From: Pseudonocardia endophytica
GTDB taxonomy: Bacteria > Actinomycetota > Actinomycetes > Mycobacteriales > Pseudonocardiaceae
Reading direction: 5' to 3'
Length of the DNA: 64,000 nucleotides
Assembly: GCF_004339565.1 (NCBI RefSeq)
Contig: NZ_SMFZ01000001.1
Location: 1,426,001-1,490,000 of the forward strand
Shown: positions 35,157-43,862 of the stretch, in pieces
Position numbering within the stretch: position 1 is the stretch's first letter
How the letters are laid out: every line of letters begins with the position of its first letter
Made by a program: the position numbers and the translations under genes
The notes under the pieces: generated by a model
What the model was told of the DNA's origin: nothing
Database searches by the model: none
The model's input: the letters and a program-made list of their open reading frames with translations, nothing else

Positions 35157-35224
35157 ATGATCGGCGGACGTGGAGCAGATCGTTCGCTCGGCGGCCGTCC
35201 CGCTCCACGACCGGCGATCACCGG
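35157..35224. repeat. TGATC-bounded palindrome between glcB and the P450 gene
   Basis: Opens with TGATCGGCGG and closes with CCGGCGATCACC; the inner arms are CGTGGAGC and GCTCCACG. It has the ends of the DUF559-flanking family but a different core. It starts 12 bp beyond the glcB stop, so it can act as the glcB terminator. Confidence 0.65.
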
Positions 35225-35235
35225 GATGGGGTGGG

Positions 35236-37395
35236 TCAGGCGCGAGCCTTCGCCTTCTGACGCCAGGTGGTCAGGGCGCGCTCGGTGTAGCCGTTCGGCT
35301 CCTGCTTGCCGGCGAACACGAGCTCCAGCGCGGCCTGGAAGCTCTCGCTGCCGTCCAGGTCGGGCGCCATCGGCGGGTAGCCGTCCTGACCCCGGTTCTG
35401 CTCGTCGACCAGCGAGGCCATGCGCGCGAACGTGTCCCGGACCGTCTGCTCGTCGACGACGCCGTGTTCCAGCCAGTTCGCGATCAGCTGCGACGAGATC
35501 CGCAGCGTCGCGCGGTCCTCCATCAGCCCGGTGCCCTCGAGGTCCGGGACGGTCGAGCAACCGATACCCATCCCGACCCAGCGCACGACGTAACCGAGCA
35601 TCGACTGCGCGTTCGTCTCCAGCTCGTAGCGCTTGTCCTCGTCGGAAAGGTCCGCCACGCCCGCGTCGACAGGGAGCTCGAGCAGCTTCCGGCGGTCGGC
35701 CTTGTCCCGCTTCGCGATCTCGGACTGGACGGCGTGCACGTCGGTGCGCAGGTAGTGCAGGGCGTGCAGCGTCGCGGCCGTCGGCGACGGCACCCACGCC
35801 GTGTTCGCGCCCGCCTTCGGCTGGCCGATCTTCTGCTCCAGCATCTCGGCCATCGCGGCGGGCTTGGCCCACATGCCCTTGCCGATCTGCGCCTTGTGCT
35901 CGAACCCGGCCTCGAGCGCGACGTCGACGTTGCGGTCCTCGTAGGTCTGCAGCCACGTCGTCGACTTCATGTCGCCCTTGCGCAGCACCGGTCCGGCCGC
36001 GAAGCAGGTGTGGATCTCGTCGCCGGTGCGGTCCAGGAAGCCGGTGTTGACGAAGATCACCCGGTTGACGGCCTCGCCGATGGCGGCGGCGAGGTTGAGC
36101 GTCGTCCGCTTCTCCTCGTCCATGATGCCGATCTTGATCGTGTTCGTGTCCAGGCCGAGTGCCTCCTCGACGGCCGCGAACAGCTCGACGGTCAGCGCGA
36201 CCTCCTCGGGGCCGTGCTGCTTCGGCTTCACGATGTAGATCGAGCCGGCGCGGGAGTTCGTGTACGGGCCGATGCCCTGCAGGTCGTAGACGCCCGCGAC
36301 GGCCGACACGAGCGCGTCGAGCACGCCCTCGGCGACCTCGTGACCGTCCGCGGTGAGCACCGCGTTCGTCGTCATGTGGTGGCCGCAGTTGCGCACCAGC
36401 ATCATCGAGCGGCCCTGCAGCGTGAGCGGGTTGCCGTCGGCGCCGGTGTACTCGCGGTCCGGGCTCACCCGCCGGGTGACGGTCTCGCCGCCCTTCTGGA
36501 ACTCCGAGACGAGGTTTCCGGTCATCAGCCCGAGCCACGTGCGGTAGGCGAGCGCCTTGTCCTCGCCGTCGACGGTCGCGACCGAGTCCTCCAGGTCGAC
36601 GATCGTGGTGACGGCCGACTCCAGCACGACGTCGCTCACGTCGGCGTGGTGCTGGCGCCCGACCTGCGTGCTCGGGTCGATCACGAGGTCGACGTGCAGG
36701 CCGTTGCGGACCAGCAGCACGTTGCCGGTGTCGCCGTCGGCGTTGAAACCCGCGAACCGCGACGGGTCGGCCAGTCCGACGGTGCCGTGGTTCGTGGTGT
36801 CCGCGACCAGCCCCTCGGTCGACGGCCGGTACGCCGTCACGTCCCGGTGCGAGCCGGTGGCCAGGGGAAACAGCTCGTCGAGCAGATCGTCGGCGGCCTC
36901 GATGACCTGGGCGCCGCGGCGCTCGTCGTAGCCCTTGTCCAGCTCGTGGTCCTGCGGCAGCGCGTCGGTGCCGTAGAACGCGTCGAACAGCGAGCCCCAC
37001 CGGGCGTTCGCGGCGTTCAACGCGAAGCGCGCGTTCGTGGACGGCACGACGAGCTGGGGCCCGGGCACCTCGGCGATCTCCGGGTCGACGCGGTCCACGT
37101 CGATCGTCGGCGCGCTCTCCGGTTCCGGCGCCAGGTAGCCCAGCTCGGTCAGCAGCGTCTCGTAGTCGTCGCGGGAGCCGACGCCGTGCTCGGCGTGCCA
37201 GGCGTCGATCCGTGCCTGGACGTCGTCGCGACGGGCCAGGGCGTCCGCGATGCGCGGCGCGAAGCGCTCCTGGAGGTGGGCGAGCGTGGACCAGAAGTCC
37301 TTCGCGTCCAGCTCCACCTCCGACAGCAGCTCGTCCTCCACGAAGGACAGCAGGTTCTCGTCGACCTGCAGGCCGGAACGCTCGGACCGGTTCAC
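35236..37395 (-). CDS. glcB: Malate synthase G
   Basis: Condenses glyoxylate with acetyl-CoA to malate, the step that lets cells grow on glycolate or C2 units. The 719-residue product has [32 protein letters not shown]-like N-terminal sequence, [13 protein letters not shown] (catalytic Arg), [12 protein letters not shown] (metal-binding acid), [18 protein letters not shown] and [12 protein letters not shown] (catalytic Asp). The GTG at 37395 is preceded by GAGAAGG at a suitable distance; GTG 37404 is an alternative. It is divergent from glcDEF, which make its substrate, and shares their 185-bp control region. Confidence 0.97.
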   Translation of the reverse strand: [719 protein letters not shown]

Positions 37396-37580
37396 CGGAA
37401 CCACCTTCTCGCTCGGGTTGTCGTCTCCCCGGATTTCTACCAGTGGACTTTTGTTTCCGCATCATGGAAGTTAGGGGGAACACGGGTCCGACTTCTGCGC
37501 AGGCGTTCTGTCGGGGGCCCGTCGTACGCTCGCCGGGCCGGGTACCCCGAACGGCACCGCGGAGAACAGGAGGTCGCCCG
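37396..37580. promoter_or_regulatory. Divergent control region of glcB and glcDEF
   Basis: A 185-bp gap, noticeably AT-richer in the middle (37435-37485). It contains TTTCCGCATCATGGAA, an inverted repeat TTCC-N7-GGAA, at about 37453-37468, and CCAGTGG at about 37440. These could be operators of a GlcC/GntR-type regulator, but no regulator gene is present in the window. CAGGAGG at 37568-37574 is the glcD ribosome-binding site. Confidence 0.4.
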
Positions 37581-39035
37581 ATGGCTCTGGACCCCCGTGT
37601 CCGGGAGGAGTTCGTGGCCGCCGTCGGCGCGGCCGACGTGATCGACGACCCGGTACGCACCCGCACCTACGAGTGCGACGGGCTGACCGGCGCCCGCGTC
37701 GTGCCCGCGCTCGTCGTGCTGCCGCGCAGCGCCGAGGCGGTCGCGGCGAGCGTGCGGATCTGCGCTGAGCACCGGATCCCGTTCGTCGCGCGCGGAGCCG
37801 GGACCGGGCTCTCCGGCGGCGCGCTGCCGGTCGCCGACGGCGTGGTGATCGGCCTGAACCGGCTGAACCGGATCCTGGAGATCGATCCCGAGAACCGCCG
37901 GGCCGTGCTGGAGCCGGGCGTCACGAACCTGGAGATCACCGGCGCCGCGTCCCCGCACGGCCTCTACTACGCGCCGGACCCGTCGAGCCAGCAGGTGTGC
38001 ACGATCGGCGGCAACGTCGCGGAGAACTCCGGCGGCGCGCACTGCCTGAAGTACGGGTTCACCACGAACCACGTGCTGTCCATGGAGGTCGTGCTGCCCG
38101 ACGGGTCGGTGGTCACGCTGGGAGCGGACTCCGGCGAGCAGCAGGGCCCCGACCTCCGCGGCGTGTTCCTCGGCTCGGAGGGGACGCTCGGCATCGTCAC
38201 GAAGGTGACCGTGCGGCTGCTGCGGGCGCCGGAGACGATGCGCACGCTGCTGGCGGACTTCCCGTCGGTCGCCGCGGGCGGGCGGGTGGTCAGCGACATC
38301 GTGGCCGCCGGGATCGTGCCCGCCGCCGTCGAGATGATGGACGCGCTGGCGATCGAGGCCGCCGAGGGCGCGACCGGGGCCGGGTACTCGCTGGACACGC
38401 CGGCCGCGCTCGTCGTCGAGCTGGACGGCACCGTCGAGGAGTGCGACGACCAGTTCGAGCGCGTCAAGGAGATCTGTGACCGGCACGGCTGCACCCGGCT
38501 GCACGTCGCGGCGTCGCCGGAGGAGCGGGCGAACATCTGGCGCGGGCGCAAGGCCGCGTTCGCCGCGGTCGGCCGGATCAGCCCGGACTACATCGTGCAG
38601 GACGGCGTGGTGCCGCGGACCCGGCTGGCCGAGGTGCTGGACCGGATCGCCGAGATGGGCGAGAAGGCCGGGATCCGGGTGGCCAACGTGTTCCACGCGG
38701 GCGACGGCAACCTGCACCCGCTCGTGCTCTACAGCGAGGCCGCGGGCGAGGCGGAGCGAGCCGAGGAGCTGTCCAAGGACATCGCGGAGCTCTGCGTGGA
38801 GATGGGCGGGTCGCTGTCCGGCGAGCACGGCATCGGCACCGACAAGGCCTGCTCGATGCCGCGGATGTTCGGTGAGGACGACCTGGAGGTCTTCCACCGC
38901 ATCCGCACCGCCTTCGATCCCGAGAACATCTGCAACCCCGGCAAGCTGCTACCCACCCCGCGCCTGTGCGGTGAGCGGCCCGGCAGGTACCGGCCGCACC
39001 CGCTCGAGGAGCAGGGCGTCATCGAACGCCTGTGA
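37581..39035 (+). CDS. glcD: Glycolate oxidase, FAD-linked subunit GlcD
   Basis: Catalytic flavoprotein that oxidises glycolate (or D-lactate) to glyoxylate with GlcE and GlcF at the membrane. The 484-residue product has a PCMH/FAD_binding_4 domain (PFVARGAGTGLSGGALP, YAPDPSSQQVCTIGGNVAENSGG, GSEGTLGIVT) and a C-terminal FAD-linked oxidase domain with VFHAGDGNLHPLV and GEHGIGTDK. The ATG at 37581 has CAGGAGG upstream. It is first of three genes spaced by 19 and 8 bp. Confidence 0.96.
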   Translation: MALDPRVREEFVAAVGAADVIDDPVRTRTYECDGLTGARVVPALVVLPRSAEAVAASVRICAEHRIPFVARGAGTGLSGGALPVADGVVIGLNRLNRILEIDPENRRAVLEPGVTNLEITGAASPHGLYYAPDPSSQQVCTIGGNVAENSGGAHCLKYGFTTNHVLSMEVVLPDGSVVTLGADSGEQQGPDLRGVFLGSEGTLGIVTKVTVRLLRAPETMRTLLADFPSVAAGGRVVSDIVAAGIVPAAVEMMDALAIEAAEGATGAGYSLDTPAALVVELDGTVEECDDQFERVKEICDRHGCTRLHVAASPEERANIWRGRKAAFAAVGRISPDYIVQDGVVPRTRLAEVLDRIAEMGEKAGIRVANVFHAGDGNLHPLVLYSEAAGEAERAEELSKDIAELCVEMGGSLSGEHGIGTDKACSMPRMFGEDDLEVFHRIRTAFDPENICNPGKLLPTPRLCGERPGRYRPHPLEEQGVIERL

Positions 39036-39054
39036 CGTGAGGACCCACCCGACG

Positions 39055-40218
39055 ATGACGAGCACAGCACCCACCACGCTGCGTCCCACCACGCCGAAGG
39101 AAGTCCGCGACGCCGTCCTGGACACCCCGGGGCGGCTCGCGGTCACCGGCGCCGGCACCGCGTACGACTGGGCCGGACGGCCCGCCCCGACCGACGCCAC
39201 GCTCGACCTGAGCGGCCTGTCCGGCGTGATCCACCACAACCCCGGCGACATGACGGTGTCGGTGCACGCCGGCACCCCGTTGCGCGAGTTCGCCGACGAG
39301 GTCGGCGAGCACGGCCAGCGGCTGGCGTTCGACGCCGGTCGCGTCGCCCGCGGCGCCACCGTCGGGGGGCTGGTCGCGACGGCCGACGCCGGCCCGTCGG
39401 CGCTGGTCTACGGCGGCATGCGGGACCTCGTGATCGGGACGACGACGGTGCTCGCCGACGGCACCATGGTGCGCAGCGGCGGGCATGTGATCAAGAACGT
39501 GGCCGGCTACGACGTGGCGAAGCTGCTGCACGGGTCGTACGGCACGCTCGGAGTGCTGGTCGAGGTCGTGCTGCGACTGCACCCGGTCCCGAAGGCGACG
39601 GCGACGGTGGCCGTCGGGTGCGGGCTGGACGACGCCGCCGCGCACGCGGTCCGGCTGGCGGAGAGCCCGCTGGAGCCGATCGCCTGCGAGTGGATCTCCG
39701 AGGACGCCGGAACGGCCGCGCGGCTGCTGGTCCGGCTGGAGGGCGGGGAGACGACGCTGCCCGATCGGGTCGGTCGGCTCGTCGAGCTGCTCGGCGACGG
39801 CGCGCACGAGGTCGACGCCGCCGTATGGGACGAGCACGCCGCCCTCACAGCGGGGCTCCCGACCGAGGGGTCCGATGCGGTGCCGGAGGTCACCGGTCCG
39901 CGGCAGGGTGCCGTCGTGCGGATCGGCACGATGCCGGCGCGGCTGCCGTCGCTCGTCGGCGGGCTCCCGACGACCGGCGTGACCGCGGGACTACTGACCG
40001 GCGTCGCGACGGTCACGGTGCCGGACGCGTCCGTCGCCGAGACACACGACGCCGTCGCGGCCGTGAACGGCACGTCCGCACTGCGGGACCGGCCGGACGC
40101 GCTCGACGCCCCGGCCTGGGGCCCGGCGCCGTCCGGCGTCGCCGTCCTGAAAGCGATCAAGAACCAGCTCGACCCGGAGGACCGGCTCTGCCCCGGCCGC
40201 TTCGACCCCTGGATGTGA
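39055..40218 (+). CDS. glcE: Glycolate oxidase, FAD-binding subunit GlcE
   Basis: A 387-residue partner of GlcD. The N-terminal FAD-binding part has RLAVTGAGTAYDWAGRP, GDMTVSVHAGTPL, RGATVGGLVATADAGP and GGHVIKNVAGYDVAKLLHGSYGTLGV, all typical of GlcE. The C-terminal substrate domain is short and ends PEDRLCPGRF. The ATG at 39055 lies 19 bp after glcD. The whole complex passes electrons to the quinone pool through GlcF. Confidence 0.95.
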   Translation: MTSTAPTTLRPTTPKEVRDAVLDTPGRLAVTGAGTAYDWAGRPAPTDATLDLSGLSGVIHHNPGDMTVSVHAGTPLREFADEVGEHGQRLAFDAGRVARGATVGGLVATADAGPSALVYGGMRDLVIGTTTVLADGTMVRSGGHVIKNVAGYDVAKLLHGSYGTLGVLVEVVLRLHPVPKATATVAVGCGLDDAAAHAVRLAESPLEPIACEWISEDAGTAARLLVRLEGGETTLPDRVGRLVELLGDGAHEVDAAVWDEHAALTAGLPTEGSDAVPEVTGPRQGAVVRIGTMPARLPSLVGGLPTTGVTAGLLTGVATVTVPDASVAETHDAVAAVNGTSALRDRPDALDAPAWGPAPSGVAVLKAIKNQLDPEDRLCPGRFDPWM

Positions 40219-40226
40219 GGTAGCAC

Positions 40227-41621
40227 GTGACGACCACCCCGGCCGGCTCGGCCGAGACCAAGATCCCGCAGCAGGGCCCGAGCGCGTTCGACCCGCACCG
40301 CCCGCCGGAGCGCGAACTGCTCGACGACTGCGTGCACTGCGGCTTCTGCCTGCCGACCTGTCCCACCTACCAGCTGTGGGGCGAGGAGATGGACTCCCCG
40401 CGCGGCCGGATCCTGCTGATGGACCTGGCGTCCAAGGGCGACATCGCGCTCGAAGGTCCGTTCTCCGAGCACATCGACAACTGTCTCGGCTGCATGGCGT
40501 GCGTGACGGCCTGCCCGTCCGGCGTGCAGTACGACAAGCTGCTCGAGTCGGTGCGCCCGCAGATCGAGCGCAACGTCGAGCGCGGACGCGCCGACAAGCT
40601 GTTCCGTGACGCGATCTTCTCGCTGTTCCCGTACAAGCGGCGGCTGCGGGCGGCGGCGCTGCCCGGTGCGCTGTACCAGAAGCTGCGGAAGGTCCCGGCG
40701 ATCCGCGCACTCGCCGACAGGCTCCCTGGACGGCTCGCCGCGATGGAGTCGCTGCTCCCGCCGGTGACCGTGCGGGAGGCGTTCGCGACGCTGCCGGTCC
40801 ACACGCCGGCGATCGGCGCGCGCCGCGGCCGGGTCGCCCTGCTCACCGGCTGCGTGCAGGACGTGTTCTTCCACCGGGTGAACGAGGCCACCGCCCGCGT
40901 GCTGTCCGCAGAGGGCTGCGACGTGCTCGTCCCGGCCGGCCAGCAGTGCTGCGGCGCGTTGGAAGTGCACGCCGGCCGCGAGGAGGACGCGCTCGGCAGG
41001 GCGAAGCGCACGATCGCGCGGTTCGAGTCACTGGACGTGGACGCGATCGTCACGAACGTCGCGGGCTGCGGATCGTCCATGAAGGACTACGGCCACCTGC
41101 TCGCCGACGACCCGGAGTGGGCCGAGCGGGCGGCCGCCTTCTCGGCGCGGTGCAAGGACGTGCACGAGGTGCTGGCCGAGCTGTACTCCCGGGACAGCGA
41201 GAGCAGCGGTAGCGGAACGAGCCTCGATGCAGCCGGTGGCCCGCGTGCTCCGCGGACACCGATCAAGGGCAGGGTCGCCTACCACGACGCGTGCCACCTC
41301 GGGCACGCCCAGGGTGTGCGCTCCCAGCCGCGGGAGGTGCTGCGCACGATCCCGGACCTGGAGCTCGTGGACGTCGCCGAGGCGTCGCTGTGCTGCGGCT
41401 CGGCCGGCATCTACAACATGGTGATGCCGGACGCGGCCGCCGAGCTCGGCGAGCGCAAGGCCGGGAAGATCCGGGACGCGAAGCCGGACGTCATCGTCAC
41501 GGCGAACCCGGGCTGCCTCCTGCAGATCGGCAAGTACCTCGGCGACGAGACCACGCCGCTCCTGCACCCGGTCCAGCTCCTGGACGCCAGCATCCGCGGG
41601 GCGGCGGTGCCGCACCGCTGA
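40227..41621 (+). CDS. glcF: Glycolate oxidase, iron-sulfur subunit GlcF
   Basis: A 464-residue membrane-associated electron-transfer subunit. Two 4Fe-4S sites: DCVHCGFCLPTCPTY (residues 35-49) and NCLGCMACVTACPSG (about 86-100), each C-X2-C-X2-C-X3-C-P. Two C-terminal CCG domains have QCCGALEVHAG and LCCGSAGIYN with nearby HDACHLGHAQG. It starts at GTG 40227, 8 bp after glcE. A Ser/Gly linker (ESSGSGTSLDAAGG) between the CCG domains is a little longer than usual. Confidence 0.95.
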   Translation: MTTTPAGSAETKIPQQGPSAFDPHRPPERELLDDCVHCGFCLPTCPTYQLWGEEMDSPRGRILLMDLASKGDIALEGPFSEHIDNCLGCMACVTACPSGVQYDKLLESVRPQIERNVERGRADKLFRDAIFSLFPYKRRLRAAALPGALYQKLRKVPAIRALADRLPGRLAAMESLLPPVTVREAFATLPVHTPAIGARRGRVALLTGCVQDVFFHRVNEATARVLSAEGCDVLVPAGQQCCGALEVHAGREEDALGRAKRTIARFESLDVDAIVTNVAGCGSSMKDYGHLLADDPEWAERAAAFSARCKDVHEVLAELYSRDSESSGSGTSLDAAGGPRAPRTPIKGRVAYHDACHLGHAQGVRSQPREVLRTIPDLELVDVAEASLCCGSAGIYNMVMPDAAAELGERKAGKIRDAKPDVIVTANPGCLLQIGKYLGDETTPLLHPVQLLDASIRGAAVPHR

Positions 41622-42117
41622 GGGCCGGACCCGGCGCATCGTCACGGACCGCAGCCCCTCGTCACTGGGCTCATGACCGTTGTCCGGCGGCGTAGCGCCG
41701 CGTCCGGCGGCGTAGCGCGTCCGGCGACACAGCGCGCCGTCGGGACCGTGGCGCGTGCTGCACCGTGGCCGCGCAGGGCGACGACGCGCCCCGACCGAAC
41801 ACGGCACGCTGCCACGCCCGCCATGCGATGTGCCGCACCCGCCGTCGGCGTGCCGCACCCGTCGCAACACATGCGGCACGCCGGGACCCAGCACGGCCGC
41901 CGGGACCCGAGTGCAGCCGGCCGGGACGGCGGGCCGTGCTCCCCGACGGTCGAGCAGACCTCTCCGCCGCACCGTGCACGGTCCGACGCGCGCCGTTCGG
42001 GCGCCTCGGCGGTCCGAACACCGGAGCACACCGGGGACCACGGACACGCGCACGGTGGGAGATCGTCTGCGCCGCAGCGGATGCCGTGACCACGACCGGG
42101 TGACACACTCGTGGCCC
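41622..42117. other. Gene-poor region with short tandem repeats and hairpins before the permease
   Basis: 496 bp. It starts with an 18-20-bp tandem repeat, GTCCGGCGGCGTAGCGC units at 41682-41738 (three copies, the last diverged). A perfect 8-bp inverted repeat GTGCCGCA/TGCGGCAC lies at 41850-41879. Open frames through it are rich in Arg, Pro, His and Thr with no domain, so I call no gene. The permease promoter should lie near the right end. Confidence 0.5.
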
Positions 42118-43776
42118 ATGACGGGAATGTCCGCGACGTCGGGGATCGTCCTGGCCGCCTACCAGCAGGACCCGCAGGCGGTCGGCGGCTCGCTCGCCTG
42201 GTCGGCGCTGCTGTCGGTGCTGCCGCTGGCCACGGTGTTCGTGCTGCTGGGCGTCGTGCGGGTGAAGGCCCAGTGGGCCGCGCTGTCCGGGCTCGTGGTG
42301 TCCCTGGTCGTCGCCGTCGTCGGGTTCGCGATGCCGGTCGGCCAGGCCGTGCTCGCGGCGACGCACGGGGCCGTGTTCGGCGTGTTCCCGATCCTCTGGA
42401 TCGTGGTCAACGCGCTCTGGGTCTACAACATGACCGTCGCGACCGGGCACTTCGACGTGCTGCGGCGCAGCTTCGGCGCGCTGTCCTCGGACACCCGCAC
42501 GCAGGCGATCCTGATCGCGTTCTGCTTCGGCGGCCTGCTGGAGGCGCTGGCCGGGTTCGGCGCTCCGGTGGCGATCACCGCGGTCATGCTCGTCGCGCTC
42601 GGGTTCCGGCCGATGAAGGCGGCGATCGTCGCGCTCGTCGCGAACACCGCGCCGGTCGCGTTCGGCGCGATGGGTGTCCCGGTGATCACGCTGGCCCGGG
42701 TCAGCGGTCTGCCTCTGGACCAGGTCGCCTCCGTCGTCGGGCGCCAGACACCGATCCTGGCGCTGTTCGTGCCGCTCGTCCTCGTGTTCCTCGTCGACGG
42801 ACGGCGCGGCGTGCGCGAGGCGTGGGTCCCCGCGCTGGCCGGCGGTGTGGCGTTCGCGGTCGCCCAGTTCGCGACGTCGAACTTCGTCTCGGTGGAGCTG
42901 ACCGACATCGTCGCGTCACTGGTCGGCGCGATCGTGATCGTCGGGCTGGCGCGGCTGCAGCCGAACGCGGTGTGGGCCGCGCGCGAGCCCGCCGTCGCGG
43001 CCGGAGGTGGTCCCGGTGCCGCACCCGCGCCGGACTCCCCTGCCGAGGTGCGCCGGGCGTACGCGCCGTACGTGATCATCGTCGCGGTGTTCGCGCTGGC
43101 CCAGGTGCCGGGGCTCAAGGATGCGATCGACTCGTTGAAGATCGCCTTCTCGTGGCCGGGCCTGGACGTCGTCGACCCGGCCGGCAAGCCGCACTCGACG
43201 ACGCAGTTCTCGCTGACCTGGCTGTCCACGGCCGGGACGCTGATGGTGATCGCCGGGGTGATCGTCGCGATCGTGCTGCGGGTGGGCGCGGGGCGGGCGC
43301 TCGCCACCTGGTGGCGCACGGCCGTCGAGCTGCGCTGGGCGATCGTGACCGTGATGTCGGTGCTCGCGCTGGCCTACGTGATGAACGCGTCCGCGCAGAC
43401 CACCGCGATCGGGCTGCTGATCGCCGGGGCGGGCGGCGCGCTCGCGTTCCTGTCGCCGGTGCTCGGCTGGTTCGCGGTGGCCGTCACCGGCTCGGACACG
43501 TCGGCGAACGCGCTGTTCGGCTCGCTGCAGGTGACGGCGGCGAACACGGCGGGCCTGCCGCCGGACCTGCTCGCCGCGGCCAACTCCTCCGGCGGCGTGC
43601 TGGGCAAGATGCTGTCGCCGCAGAACCTGACGATCGCGGCCGTCGCGGTCGGGATCGAGGGCCAGGAGGGCGTGCTGCTGCGACGGGTGCTGGGCTGGAG
43701 CCTGGGCATGCTGCTCGTCCTCGCGGCCGTCATCGCGCTGCAGGCGACCCCCGTGCTGGGCTGGATGTTGCCCTGA
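42118..43776 (+). CDS. LctP-family permease, probably glycolate/L-lactate
   Basis: A 552-residue integral membrane proton symporter with 12-14 helices. Family landmarks are VFPILWIVVNALWVYNMTV, AFCFGGLLEALAGFGAPVAITAVMLVALGF, NTAPVAFGAMGVPVITLA, LAYVMNASAQTT, and GSDTSANALFGSLQ ... NSSGGVLGKMLSPQNLTIAA. Members carry L-lactate or glycolate (LctP/GlcA). Because the gene follows glcDEF and faces away from glcB, glycolate import is the more likely task (inference). The ATG at 42118 gives the family start. The gap of 496 bp to glcF suggests its own promoter. Confidence 0.92.
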   Translation: MTGMSATSGIVLAAYQQDPQAVGGSLAWSALLSVLPLATVFVLLGVVRVKAQWAALSGLVVSLVVAVVGFAMPVGQAVLAATHGAVFGVFPILWIVVNALWVYNMTVATGHFDVLRRSFGALSSDTRTQAILIAFCFGGLLEALAGFGAPVAITAVMLVALGFRPMKAAIVALVANTAPVAFGAMGVPVITLARVSGLPLDQVASVVGRQTPILALFVPLVLVFLVDGRRGVREAWVPALAGGVAFAVAQFATSNFVSVELTDIVASLVGAIVIVGLARLQPNAVWAAREPAVAAGGGPGAAPAPDSPAEVRRAYAPYVIIVAVFALAQVPGLKDAIDSLKIAFSWPGLDVVDPAGKPHSTTQFSLTWLSTAGTLMVIAGVIVAIVLRVGAGRALATWWRTAVELRWAIVTVMSVLALAYVMNASAQTTAIGLLIAGAGGALAFLSPVLGWFAVAVTGSDTSANALFGSLQVTAANTAGLPPDLLAAANSSGGVLGKMLSPQNLTIAAVAVGIEGQEGVLLRRVLGWSLGMLLVLAAVIALQATPVLGWMLP

Positions 43777-43862
43777 CCGTCCGCCGACCCGTCGTCGTGC
43801 ATCACCCGTCGGAATGACGTCGGCTCGGTGACAACGCGCGGGCGACGTGCGATAACTCATCT

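Noticed and set aside
33881-37666. A 1,261-codon minus-strand frame covering the P450 and glcB
   Set aside because: Only the C-terminal 404 codons are a P450. The rest is out of frame with glcB, which is a perfect malate synthase in another frame.
41673-42089. 138-codon plus-strand ORF upstream of the permease
   Set aside because: Arg/Pro/His/Thr-rich composition, lies over short tandem repeats, no start signal and no domain.
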